Shown piece by piece: positions 26,160-34,115 of a DNA stretch of 64,000 nt. A model generated the notes under the pieces. The model was not told the origin of the DNA, did no database searches, and saw only the letters and a list, made by a program, of their open reading frames with translations. The DNA is taken from NCBI RefSeq assembly GCF_009831215.1, contig NZ_WUTW01000002.1, positions 1,466,479-1,530,478 of the forward strand. The letters run 5' to 3'. The position numbers and the translations under genes were made by a program. The first letter of the stretch is position 1, and every line of letters starts with the position of its first letter. Origin of the DNA: Actinomadura rayongensis (GTDB taxonomy: Bacteria; Actinomycetota; Actinomycetes; Streptosporangiales; Streptosporangiaceae).

Positions 26160-27563
26160 TCACTCGACGCGGCGCAGCGCCTCGGCCGGACGCAGCCGCG
26201 AGATGCGCCAGCCGCCGTACAGGCCGGCGATGATCCCGCCGATGAGCGCCAGGCCCACGGCCAGGCCGATCGCGGCGAGCGTGACCTGCGCGTCGAGATG
26301 GACGTTGATCGTGTGGGTGGAGTACGGGGAGATGGACCGGCGCATTCCGGACGAGTTGAGCGTGATGTTCTCGCTCGGCGGCGAGCCGGGGTTCTGCGCC
26401 ACGGTCGCCGTCAGCTCGGGCGCCAGCCAGCCGACGAGCGCGGCGCCGAGGAAGCCGAGCGCGATGCCCGCGACCGCGCCGGCCAGCCCGGTGACGACCG
26501 ATTCGCCGAGGATCTGGCCGATGATGCGCCGGGTCCGCCAGCCGAGCGTCCGCAGGGTGCCGAACTCGCGCGTCCGGCGGGCGACGTTCGCGGCGGTGAG
26601 CAGGCTCGCCGCCGCGAACGCGGTGATGAGCGCGACGATCGCCAGCCAGCGGCCGAGGTCGGTGGCGAGGCTCGTCGCGCTGGTGAGCGACCCGGTCACG
26701 TCGTCGGCGAGGCTGCTCGAACTGGTGACGGTCGTGCCGGGCAGCAGCCGGTTGATCTCCGTGCGCACGGCCGGGATCGCGGCGGTGTTCGTCACCGCGA
26801 CGTAGATCGTGTCGATCTTGTCGCTGACGGCCTTGGTCTCCGGGGACGACGCGTACGCCTGCGCGCGGGTCAGCGGGATGTAGAAGTCCGCCGACCCGCC
26901 GCCGCGCGGCTGCCGGGTGACGCCGACGACCCTGAAGTCGTGCCCGGCGATGCTCATGGTGGACCCGACCTTGAGGCCGTGCGCGTTCGCGTAGCCCGCG
27001 TCGGCCACCGCGACGTCGGACCGGGCGTCGGACGCGGCGAGGCTCCGTCCCGAACCGATCGTCCCGGACGCGTACGGGCCGAGCTTGAGGTGCGCCAGGT
27101 CCACGCCGTTGACGGTGAAGTGGTTCCCGAGGGAACCGGCGGGCGGCTTCCCGCTCGCCGAGAGCTGGCTCTGCGACGGGACGGTGATGTCGGTGTCGAG
27201 CAGGCTCATCGCGCCCGCCGCCGCGATGACGCCGTGGACCTTCGCCACCCGCGCGACCGCCGCGCCGTCGATGACGCCGAGGCCGGGCGGCGGGATCATG
27301 TAGTTGTGCCGGACCGGGACCTTGCCGGGGCTGAAGCTGAACAGCGTCCCGTCGCGCTTGGACGAGGCGGCCTTGGTGACGGTCACGTCCGTGCCGATGC
27401 CGTACAGGGCGTGCAGCACCTTCGTCTGCGCGTTGGAGACGCCGGTGGACGCGGCGGTGACGGTGACGACGAGCCCCACGCCGACCGACAGCCCGAGGGC
27501 CACGAAGACGGCGCGGTGCATGCGCCGCAGGAGTTCGCGGCGCAGGAAGGTCAGGAAGAACAT
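26160..27563 (-). CDS. FtsX/MacB-type ABC permease (copy 1)
   Basis: A 467-residue membrane protein with the MacB-type layout. One transmembrane helix lies near the N terminus (about aa 20-42, VALGLSVGVGLVVTVTA), followed by a large extracytoplasmic domain. Three C-terminal helices (about 310-335, 350-385, 425-450) form an FtsX domain, and the protein ends LRPAEALRRVE. The ATG at 27563 has a GGAGG site 5 nt upstream. It is co-directional with the ATPase and probably forms its membrane partner. It is clearly a paralogue of the permease at 32602-33969: the same LRRE-x-R start, the GIGTDVTV segment and the C-terminal signature recur. Confidence 0.92.
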   Translation of the reverse strand: MFFLTFLRRELLRRMHRAVFVALGLSVGVGLVVTVTAASTGVSNAQTKVLHALYGIGTDVTVTKAASSKRDGTLFSFSPGKVPVRHNYMIPPPGLGVIDGAAVARVAKVHGVIAAAGAMSLLDTDITVPSQSQLSASGKPPAGSLGNHFTVNGVDLAHLKLGPYASGTIGSGRSLAASDARSDVAVADAGYANAHGLKVGSTMSIAGHDFRVVGVTRQPRGGGSADFYIPLTRAQAYASSPETKAVSDKIDTIYVAVTNTAAIPAVRTEINRLLPGTTVTSSSSLADDVTGSLTSATSLATDLGRWLAIVALITAFAAASLLTAANVARRTREFGTLRTLGWRTRRIIGQILGESVVTGLAGAVAGIALGFLGAALVGWLAPELTATVAQNPGSPPSENITLNSSGMRRSISPYSTHTINVHLDAQVTLAAIGLAVGLALIGGIIAGLYGGWRISRLRPAEALRRVE

Positions 27564-27597
27564 GCGGGCCTCCGGGCGGACGGTCGCTGTGGCACGG

Positions 27598-28047
27598 TCA
27601 CTGCCCGCCGCCCTGGCTGACCTTCCCCGAGGACTGGAGCCACGCGGGCGCGTCCTTCTTGCAGGGGCCCTCGACGGCGGACTTGAACGCGGCGGACGCC
27701 GGGTTGATCCCGCTGCCCGGCGCGAACGGGTTGGCGTCGGCCTTGTAGTCGGGGAAGTTCGGCACGCCGTGCGCCCGCATGCACTTGGCGAACGCGGCCG
27801 AGTAGGTCCCGGTCGCGCCTCGGCTGCCGCCGTCGCCCCCGCCGCCGGTGCCGTTGTCGATCGTGACGGGGCCGCTGCCCGTCGCGGCGGGCTTCGGCGG
27901 CGTCACGCCGTCCGTGCCGCCCGCCGCCGGCTTGTTCCCGTCCGAACAGGCGGCGGTGACGGTCAGCGCCAGCCCGGCCAGCGCGACCGCCGCCCAGCGG
28001 CCGCGCCGACGCCGGGGGCGCGCCGTGGTCCTGTCCATCTCGTCCAT
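27598..28047 (-). CDS. Small secreted lipoprotein of unknown function
   Basis: A 149-residue protein. A basic N terminus (RPRRRRGR) and a hydrophobic stretch lead to a lipobox ending TAAC (Cys 34), so it should be a lipid-anchored extracellular protein. A Gly/Thr/Pro-rich linker follows, then a short domain with the motif AKCMRAHGVPNFPDY and a second Cys in GPCKKD. The two cysteines could form a disulfide. Similar CMR-x-HGVP-x-FPDP proteins are common next to MacB-like transporters in actinobacteria, from my recollection of that family. It is first in the minus-strand transporter unit, and GAGGAG lies 7 nt before the ATG. It may be an accessory subunit or substrate sensor of the transporter. 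Confidence 0.8.
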   Translation of the reverse strand: MDEMDRTTARPRRRRGRWAAVALAGLALTVTAACSDGNKPAAGGTDGVTPPKPAATGSGPVTIDNGTGGGGDGGSRGATGTYSAAFAKCMRAHGVPNFPDYKADANPFAPGSGINPASAAFKSAVEGPCKKDAPAWLQSSGKVSQGGGQ

Positions 28048-28103
28048 CTCGGTCTCCTCGCCTGGGTGACGGCCTTCGGCGGGCCGCGCGGTCCGCGTCC
28101 CTG

Positions 28104-28146
28104 GTCACCTTTGTAGGGGGGAGGCGGTCACACGGTCGTCACACGG
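28104..28146. promoter_or_regulatory. GTCAC direct repeats, probable OmpR-type operator
   Basis: GTCACACGG occurs at 28127 and again at 28138, exactly 11 bp (one helical turn) apart, with a further GTCAC at 28104. This lies just upstream of the minus-strand lipoprotein-permease-ATPase unit. The same GTCAC spacing is seen upstream of the response regulator gene (34027-34065), so that regulator is the obvious candidate to bind here. Confidence 0.55.
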
Positions 28147-28271
28147 ACGGACCGCCGGGAGACGGGGTTTGCGCGGTGTCCGGAGAAAGCGCCGCCCTTG
28201 TGCGGAAAAGGCCCGCTGAGCGATGCTGGAGGCCGCGCGAATTCGGCACCCGACTGATGTGAGGACGCCCG

Positions 28272-29081
28272 ATGCCCATCGCCGCCGTGAACGGGATCAA
28301 GCTCGGTTACGCCGAATTCGGGGCCGGTGAACCGCTCGTCCTGGTCACCGGGACCGGGGCGCCCGGCCGCGTCTGGCAGGCCCACCAGGTGCCCGCCCTC
28401 ACCGCCGCCGGATATCGCGTCATCACGGTCGACAATCGCGGTGTGCCGCCCACCGAGGCGGCCGAGCCGTTCACGCTCGCCGACATGGTCGCCGACATCG
28501 CCGGGCTGATCGAATTCCTCGACGCGGCGCCGTGCCGGATCGTCGGGTTCTCACTGGGCGGAATGATCGTCCAGGAACTGCTGGCCGCGCGTCCCGATCT
28601 CGTGAGCCGCGCCGTCCTCATGGCGACCCGCGGCCGGTCGGACGTCATGGCGCTCGCCATGTCGGCGGGCGAGACGGAACTGCACGGCAGCGGGATCGAG
28701 TTGCCCCCGCGCTACGCGGCGGCCATTCACGCCACGCACTACCTGTCGCCGCGCACGCTGAGCGACGAGCAGGCGATCGGGGACTGGCTGGAGCTTTTCG
28801 AGATGACGTCGGGGAGTTCCGGCGCGGTCCGCGCGCAGCTCGGCCTCGAAATGATCCCGAACCGGCTGGACGTCTATCGCGGCATCAAATGTCCGTGCCT
28901 GGTCGTCGCCTTCGAGGACGACCTCATCGTGCGTCCGCACCTGTGCCGGGAAGTGGCCGACGCCATTCCCGGCAGCGCGTTCGTGACGCTTCCCGGCTGC
29001 GGGCACTACGGCTACCTGGAGGACCCGGCCGCCGTGAACGCCCAGATCATCGGCTTCTTCGGCGACCGGAGCCGCCGCTAG
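28272..29081 (+). CDS. Alpha/beta-hydrolase
   Basis: A 269-residue alpha/beta-hydrolase fold protein. The nucleophile elbow is GFSLGG (Ser about 94), the oxyanion-side loop is TGTGAPGRVW, the acid is probably Asp in EDDLIVRP (about 216) and the His is in GCGHYGYL (about 246), so the triad looks complete. It starts at ATG 28272 with GAGGA upstream and converges with the sulfotransferase gene at a 1-bp gap. Related stand-alone hydrolases occur in many NRPS clusters. Possible roles are clearing misloaded carrier proteins, removing a protecting group or hydrolysing the product. It is not a classical type II thioesterase by motif (those usually have GHSxG). The specific reaction cannot be assigned. 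Confidence 0.85.
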   Translation: MPIAAVNGIKLGYAEFGAGEPLVLVTGTGAPGRVWQAHQVPALTAAGYRVITVDNRGVPPTEAAEPFTLADMVADIAGLIEFLDAAPCRIVGFSLGGMIVQELLAARPDLVSRAVLMATRGRSDVMALAMSAGETELHGSGIELPPRYAAAIHATHYLSPRTLSDEQAIGDWLELFEMTSGSSGAVRAQLGLEMIPNRLDVYRGIKCPCLVVAFEDDLIVRPHLCREVADAIPGSAFVTLPGCGHYGYLEDPAAVNAQIIGFFGDRSRR

Positions 29082-29082
29082 C

Positions 29083-29796
29083 TCACCCGTAGGCGGCGTA
29101 GCTCCCGTGCTCGGCCCGCCACCGCCGGCAGATCTCGGCCGATCGCTCGTCGCCCTGTTTGCGCAATCCCGATGCGGCGACGAGCCGGTGCGCTTTCGCG
29201 CGCCCGCCGGTGATCAGGTCGACGGCGCGGGCGAGTTCGCCGGACGGGTCGTGCGCCAGTTCCTCATAACTCATCTCGATGACGTCGGGGGCGAGTGCGG
29301 AGGCGACTCTGCGCAACCGGTTCTTGCACCAGTCGAACCACGCGACGTTGTCGGTGATGAGCGAACTGAGGACGTCCCAGCGCGGCAGTTCGTACTCCCG
29401 GGCCGCGGCGCCGGACTCCCGGTGCCACTCGTCGGAGAATTCGGCGATCGTGAACGAGACGGCGGCGGCCACGGAATCCTCCCGGTAGAGATGGATCGTG
29501 GCGAAACGGTCCCCGAACAGATGGCGCAGGAACCCGTCGTCGGACAGTTCCGTCCGGTCGGCGAAGCGTTTCAGGTCGTCCAGCCAGTGAGCCATCACCT
29601 TTGACCCGAAGTGGTCACCGGTGCCCGCCCTGCGAGCGCGCGTGATAGCGCCCTCGGGGTGCCATGTTCCGGCGTCGTCGCGGAAACGTACGTTCAGGTG
29701 CTCCTCCGGTGCGCCGAAACCATTGCGGCGCAGCATGTCCGACAGCAGGCTGCTTCCCGATCTGGCGTGCGTCAGGATCACAAACGTCTGGAACAT
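29083..29796 (-). CDS. Stf0-like sulfotransferase
   Basis: A 237-residue protein whose N terminus carries the PAPS 5'-phosphosulfate-binding pattern THARSGSSLL at aa 9-18, followed by EEH and later HLYREDSVAAAVSF, the layout of Stf0-type sulfotransferases. The enzyme should transfer sulfate from PAPS to a hydroxyl. In this locus the plausible acceptors are a phenol of Hpg or a Ser/Thr or beta-hydroxyl of the peptide; sulfated glycopeptides are a known precedent, though their sulfotransferases are a different subfamily. It has its own promoter region, divergent from the GDSL-like gene (84-bp gap). A catalytic residue cannot be assigned without a structure. Confidence 0.75.
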   Translation of the reverse strand: MFQTFVILTHARSGSSLLSDMLRRNGFGAPEEHLNVRFRDDAGTWHPEGAITRARRAGTGDHFGSKVMAHWLDDLKRFADRTELSDDGFLRHLFGDRFATIHLYREDSVAAAVSFTIAEFSDEWHRESGAAAREYELPRWDVLSSLITDNVAWFDWCKNRLRRVASALAPDVIEMSYEELAHDPSGELARAVDLITGGRAKAHRLVAASGLRKQGDERSAEICRRWRAEHGSYAAYG

Positions 29797-29870
29797 GTCC
29801 GATACCCCAGTAACTCGTCATCTGATAGAACTACATTTCGGCACACGATGCCGTATGCCCCCACGGACGC

Positions 29871-29876
29871 AGGAGG
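29871..29876 (+). promoter_or_regulatory. RBS fixing the start of the GDSL-like gene
   Basis: A perfect AGGAGG lies 4 nt before ATG 29881. It decides against longer in-frame starts further upstream and places the signal peptide exactly at the N terminus. Confidence 0.8.
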
Positions 29877-29880
29877 ACGT

Positions 29881-31179
29881 ATGCCGTTAACCCGTTTCCC
29901 CCGCTTTGACCGGCGTAGCGCCGCGCTCGGGCTGTCCCTTCTTCTCCCCCTGGCGCTCACGACCCCTCTTCCGTCCGCGAACGCCGCCGCTCCGGCCCCC
30001 GGCCGCTTCGAGCACGGCTGGGTGGGCACCTGGTCGGCCAGCGCGCAGGCGCCGTGGCCGTCGACGATCGTCCCGCCGTTCGATCCGACGGTCGCCGGGT
30101 TCGACGGCCAGACGGTGCGCGAGATCGTCCATACGAGCGCGGGCGGTTCCGCCGTGCGGATCCACCTGTCCAACGCCTTCGGCACCAAGCCCCTCGTCAT
30201 CGGCCACGCGACCGTCGGCGTCGACAAGGGCGAGGCCGCGCTGGACGGCCCCCCGGCGAAGATCACCTTCGCGGGCGCCGACACCGTGACGATCCCGGTC
30301 GGGAAGGAGATCGTCAGCGATCCCGTCCCGCTGCGGGTGGCGCCGCTGACCGACCTCGCCGTCAGCCTGTTCCTGCCGGAGGCGACCGGGCCGACCACGC
30401 AGCACAGCTACGCCAACCAGATCAACTACATCTCCAAGCCCGGCGACCACACCGGCGAGGCCGACGGGGGCGCCTTCTTCCGGCCCGTCCTCCACTGGTT
30501 CTTCCTGTCGTCGGTCGACGTCCGCTCGCCCGGGACGCCCGCGGTCGTCGCGCTCGGCGACGGCACCACCGACGGCGTCCAGGCCGCCGCCGAGCCCACC
30601 AACAACCGCTGGACCGACGTGCTGGCCCGCCGGCTCGCCGAGCGCGGCCGGCCCGCGGGCGTGCTGAACGAGGGCATCCTGCGCAACCGGCTGCTGAACG
30701 GCTCGCCGTGCTTCGGCCGCAGCGCGCTCGACCGGCTGGACAGCGACGTCTTCGACCGGACCGGCGTCCGCTCGCTCATCGTGCTGGACGGCGTCAGCGA
30801 CATCGGCTTCCCCGCCCTGCCCGACTTCGCCTGCCTCGCGCCGCGCGCCGAGGTCACCGCTCGGCAGCTCATCGACGGCTACCGGCAGATCATCGCCCGG
30901 GCGCACGCGCGCGGCATCCGGGTCATCGGCGGCACGCTCCCGCCGCTGGCGGGCTCCGACTACGACAGCCCCGCGAACGAGCGGACGCGCCAGGCGGTCA
31001 ACGCGTGGATCAGGCACGGCCACGGGTTCGACGCGGTCGTCGACTTCGACCGGGTGCTGCGCGACCCGGCCGACCCGCACCGGCTGCTGCCCGCGTACGA
31101 CTCCGGCGACCACCTGCACCCCAACGGCGACGGCTACGAGGCCATGGGACGGGCCGTCGACCTGCACGCCCTGTTCTGA
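29881..31179 (+). CDS. Secreted GDSL/SGNH-family protein lacking the catalytic Ser
   Basis: A 432-residue protein with an N-terminal signal peptide (basic RRS, hydrophobic core, ending near SANAAAP), so probably exported. The fold is that of the SGNH hydrolase family, but three of the four signature blocks are changed. The GDS-x block reads ALGDGTTDG, with Gly 228 at the nucleophile position. The block II GISGNR pattern reads GILRNR (Arg 268 for Gly). The G-x-ND block reads GVSD (Ser 306 for Asn). Only the last block, DHLH (Asp 410, His 413), is intact. The frame is otherwise clean, so this looks like a stable pseudoenzyme, perhaps a binding protein, rather than a decaying gene. Codon 3 is TTA, a possible bldA control point. 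A strong hairpin terminator follows. Confidence 0.85.
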   Translation: MPLTRFPRFDRRSAALGLSLLLPLALTTPLPSANAAAPAPGRFEHGWVGTWSASAQAPWPSTIVPPFDPTVAGFDGQTVREIVHTSAGGSAVRIHLSNAFGTKPLVIGHATVGVDKGEAALDGPPAKITFAGADTVTIPVGKEIVSDPVPLRVAPLTDLAVSLFLPEATGPTTQHSYANQINYISKPGDHTGEADGGAFFRPVLHWFFLSSVDVRSPGTPAVVALGDGTTDGVQAAAEPTNNRWTDVLARRLAERGRPAGVLNEGILRNRLLNGSPCFGRSALDRLDSDVFDRTGVRSLIVLDGVSDIGFPALPDFACLAPRAEVTARQLIDGYRQIIARAHARGIRVIGGTLPPLAGSDYDSPANERTRQAVNAWIRHGHGFDAVVDFDRVLRDPADPHRLLPAYDSGDHLHPNGDGYEAMGRAVDLHALF

Positions 31180-31185
31180 GCGGCG

Positions 31186-31228
31186 CCGGGGCGTCCAATC
31201 GACTCTTTCGATCACTTGGACGCCCCGG
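31186..31228. terminator. Bidirectional hairpin terminator
   Basis: Perfect 13-bp arms (CCGGGGCGTCCAA and its complement) flank a 17-nt loop that contains a further TCGA/TCGA pair. It lies between the convergent ends of the GDSL-like gene and the isopropylmalate-synthase-like gene. Confidence 0.8.
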
Positions 31229-31261
31229 TCCCGTCCGCTCGGTCGTCGTCGCGGCGCGCGG

Positions 31262-32476
31262 TCACCGGCTGCCGATGGCGCTCGGGTCCCCGGCCCCGTC
31301 CCGCCGGACCAGGCCGTGATCGAGGATCCGGCCGCGCAGGGTGTCGAGGTCGTCGCACTCGCCGTTGCCGCGCGAGACGACGAGGTCCTGGTAGAGCCGG
31401 TCCACCAGCTCCGGGTCGGACGGCAGGCCCATCTCGCCGATCAGGTGGTGCAGGACCGCGCGTCCGCTGTGGCGGCCGACGAGCAGCGACCGCCGGCGGC
31501 CGAACCGCTCGGGGTCCAGGTACTCGTACGTCTCGGGGTTGCGCAGGATCGCGGACTGGTGGATCCCGGCCTGCGTCGCGAAGGCGTTCTGCCCGAACAG
31601 CGGCTTGTTCCGGCCGATGACGAGCCCGATCGTCTCCTGGAGGACGTGGTAGGCGTCGAACAGCAGCTCACTGCGCACGTTCGTGTCGACGCCGAAGAGG
31701 TCGCCCTTCATCGCCAGCACGGCGACGAGTTCCTCCAGCGCCGTGTTGCCCGCCCGCTCGCCGATCCCCGCCAGCGTCACCTGGACCTGGTCGGCGCCCG
31801 CGCGGATGCCGGCGAGCGCGTTCGCGACGGCCATCCCCATGTCGTTGTGGCAGTGCGTCGAGATCCGCACGTGCTCGGGGAGCCAGCCCCGGACCCGGGC
31901 GACGAGCGCGCCGAACTCCGCCGGGGTCTGGGATCCGGAGGTGTCGCAGACGACGACCGTCGAGGCCCCGACGTCCCCGGCGGTCTCGGCGTACTCCTGG
32001 AGCAGTTCGTCGCTGCCCCGGCTGGAGTCCTCGAAGGCGATCGAGATGTCCTGCACCCCGCGCTCGGCGGCGTGCTCGGCGGCCCGGCGGATCTCCCGCA
32101 CGGAGGCGGCCCGGTCGATCCCGCGCTTGTACGCCAGGTGCAGTTCACTGGCGGTCGCGAGGATCTGCACCTGGTGGTTGGCGTCGCAGCCGCCGGCCTC
32201 GATCGCCGTGTCCACGTCCTCGACGGAGGCCCGCGCGAAGGACGTGACCTTGCTCGTGCTGAGGTGCGTCGTCAGCAGCCGCGTGGCGGTGAAGTCGTCC
32301 GGCGAGGACGCGGGGAAGCCCGCCTCGACGACGTCGACGCCCAGGGCTTCGAGGGTGAGCGCGAGCCGCAGCTTCTGCTCCGGCAGCATCGCGTTTCCGG
32401 GCGCCTGCTCGCCGTCGCGCAACGTCGTGTCGAACAGTGAGATTCGGCGGTTCGGCGCCACCGGTAATTGCTCCAC
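31262..32476 (-). CDS. Isopropylmalate/homocitrate-synthase-like enzyme, no regulatory domain
   Basis: A 404-residue DRE-TIM metallolyase: DTTLRDGEQAPG near the N terminus, the metal-binding HCHNDMGMAVAN and the family signature GIGERAGNTALEE. It condenses acetyl-CoA with a 2-oxo acid. Typical leucine-pathway LeuA enzymes exceed 500 residues and carry a C-terminal feedback domain; here only the catalytic part and a short tail are present. I chose the GTG at 32476, preceded at 4 nt by AGGAGG; codon 4 is TTA. Placed inside a peptide cluster, it may extend the side chain of a precursor (as in homophenylalanine or homotyrosine pathways) or make a feedback-free supply of leucine or homocitrate-type acid. 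Which 2-oxo acid it uses cannot be read. The partner isomerase and dehydrogenase are not in the window. Confidence 0.85.
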   Translation of the reverse strand: MEQLPVAPNRRISLFDTTLRDGEQAPGNAMLPEQKLRLALTLEALGVDVVEAGFPASSPDDFTATRLLTTHLSTSKVTSFARASVEDVDTAIEAGGCDANHQVQILATASELHLAYKRGIDRAASVREIRRAAEHAAERGVQDISIAFEDSSRGSDELLQEYAETAGDVGASTVVVCDTSGSQTPAEFGALVARVRGWLPEHVRISTHCHNDMGMAVANALAGIRAGADQVQVTLAGIGERAGNTALEELVAVLAMKGDLFGVDTNVRSELLFDAYHVLQETIGLVIGRNKPLFGQNAFATQAGIHQSAILRNPETYEYLDPERFGRRRSLLVGRHSGRAVLHHLIGEMGLPSDPELVDRLYQDLVVSRGNGECDDLDTLRGRILDHGLVRRDGAGDPSAIGSR

Positions 32477-32480
32477 TGGA

Positions 32481-32486
32481 CCTCCT
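32481..32486 (-). promoter_or_regulatory. RBS fixing the start of the synthase-like gene
   Basis: AGGAGG on the minus strand, 4 nt before the GTG at 32476, selects this start over the longer open frame that continues upstream. Confidence 0.75.
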
Positions 32487-32601
32487 CGGGCCTGGCGCGC
32501 GGAAATGGGGTCCGCTGCGGCCGGATCTGGGGTTCGAAAATATCCGGCCGCCCGTGCGGTGTCCATCTGACAAAAATGGTCGGTCCGGCGCGTAAAAGAA
32601 T

Positions 32602-33969
32602 TCAGCGCACCCGGCGGAGCGCCTCGGCCGGACGCAGCCGGGTCGCCAGCCAGCCGCCGAGCGACCCGGCGAGCAGCCCGCCCGCGAGGGCGAGGGCCAC
32701 CGACACCAGCACCACCGACAGGGTGACCGGGGCGGTCAGATGGAGGTCCACGGTCCGTGCGGGGTCGTCCAGCCCCGGTCCTTGCGCCGATCCGGGGTTC
32801 TGCGCGACCGTTGCGGAGAGCGACGGGGCGAACAGGCGGATCAGGCCCGCCCCGCCGAAGCCCAGCGCGACCCCGGCGACCGCGCCGAGGACCCCGGTGA
32901 CGAACGATTCGCCCATGATCTGGGCGATCACCCGCCGTCCGCTCCAGCCGAGCGCCCGCAGGGTGCCGAACTCCGCCGTGCGCCGGGTCACCGCCGCCAT
33001 CGTCAGCAGTGCCGCGACCCCGAAGGCGGCCAGCAGCGCGGCGACCGCCGTCCACCGGCCGAGGTCGTCGGCCAGCCGGCTCGCGTTGGCCAGGGAGCCG
33101 CTCACCGCGCTCGCGAGGCTGCCGGACGTGGTGACCGTCGAGTCGGGCAGCAGCGCGGAGATCGCGTCGCGCAGCGCCGGGACGGACGACGCCCCGGCCG
33201 CCGCCACATAGATCTGGTTGACCTTGCCGCGCAGGTCGGACGGCGTGTTCACGCTCATGGCCTGCGCCCGGGCGAGCGGGACGTAGACGTCGTCGCCCCC
33301 CTGCTGCTGCCGCACGATCCCGACGACCTTGAACGCCATGCCGCCCGCGTAGACCGTCGACCCGACCTGGAGCCGGTGGTTCGCCGCGTACGTGGCGTCG
33401 ACCACCGCGACGTTCGCGGCGGCGTCGGACGCGGCGAGCGAGCGGCCCGCCGTGAGCGTGCCCGACCCGTACGGCCCGAGGCCCGTGTGGGCGACGTCCA
33501 CGCCGTTGATCGCGAACGTGTTCGGGATGAGGGCGCTCGGCGGCAGCGGCCTGCCCTTGAGCTGGTCGCGGGAGGGCACCGTGAACTGCTGGTCCACGAG
33601 GCTCAGCCCGCCCGCCGCCGCGGCGACCCCGTGCAGCCGGGCGATCCGGGCGACCGTCGCGGCGTCCATCTCGCCGAGGTCGGTCGGCGGCTGGAGGATG
33701 TCCTCGTAGCGGGTCGCGGCGCCCGGTTTGAACGAGAGCCCGCCCGTCCCCTTCTTGGGCGGGCGCTTCGGCGCGGGGGCCGCCACGGTCACGTCCGTCC
33801 CGATGCCGTAGAGGGAGTGCAGCACCTTGGCCTGCGCCTGCCGCACCCCGGCCGACGCCGCCGTGACGGTGATGACCAGGCCGACGCCGACGGCCAGCCC
33901 GAGCGCGATGAACACCGCCTGGCGCGTCCGCTGCCGGAGTTCGCGCCGCAGGTACGTCAGGAAGAACAT
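32602..33969 (-). CDS. FtsX/MacB-type ABC permease (copy 2)
   Basis: A 455-residue paralogue of the permease at 26160-27563, with the same architecture: an N-terminal helix (VFIALGLAVGVGLVITVTA), a large extracytoplasmic domain with a Lys/Pro-rich insertion (KRPPKKG), and three C-terminal helices ending LRPAEALRRVR. It starts opposite the response regulator gene, with the GTCAC repeats between them. No ATPase gene adjoins it, so it would have to share the ATPase at 25425-26129 or form a mixed complex. The isopropylmalate-synthase-like gene lies 125 bp downstream in the same direction and may be co-transcribed. Confidence 0.9.
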   Translation of the reverse strand: MFFLTYLRRELRQRTRQAVFIALGLAVGVGLVITVTAASAGVRQAQAKVLHSLYGIGTDVTVAAPAPKRPPKKGTGGLSFKPGAATRYEDILQPPTDLGEMDAATVARIARLHGVAAAAGGLSLVDQQFTVPSRDQLKGRPLPPSALIPNTFAINGVDVAHTGLGPYGSGTLTAGRSLAASDAAANVAVVDATYAANHRLQVGSTVYAGGMAFKVVGIVRQQQGGDDVYVPLARAQAMSVNTPSDLRGKVNQIYVAAAGASSVPALRDAISALLPDSTVTTSGSLASAVSGSLANASRLADDLGRWTAVAALLAAFGVAALLTMAAVTRRTAEFGTLRALGWSGRRVIAQIMGESFVTGVLGAVAGVALGFGGAGLIRLFAPSLSATVAQNPGSAQGPGLDDPARTVDLHLTAPVTLSVVLVSVALALAGGLLAGSLGGWLATRLRPAEALRRVR

Positions 33970-34026
33970 CGAACCTCCGGGTACCGTCTAGTTGTCCGTC
34001 TGGACGACCGTTCTAAATCAGCCCCG

Positions 34027-34065
34027 GTCACACCGGCGTCACGCGCTCTGTCACCGCCGTGTGAC
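34027..34065. promoter_or_regulatory. GTCAC repeat array between permease and two-component genes
   Basis: GTCAC occurs at 34027, 34038 and 34050 (spacings 11 and 12 bp), followed by an inverted copy, GTGAC, at 34061. It sits in the gap between the divergent permease and response regulator genes. One-turn direct repeats are the usual target of OmpR-family dimers, so autoregulation is likely. Confidence 0.6.
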
Positions 34066-34115
34066 CGCCGATCGGGCACCATCACCAGGGAAGGGCCGCG
34101 AGCGGGAGGGGAACC

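Noticed and set aside
31262..33055. Long version of the isopropylmalate-synthase-like gene
   Set aside because: The upstream part overlaps the second permease in another frame and looks non-coding; AGGAGG and GTG 32476 give the normal N terminus.
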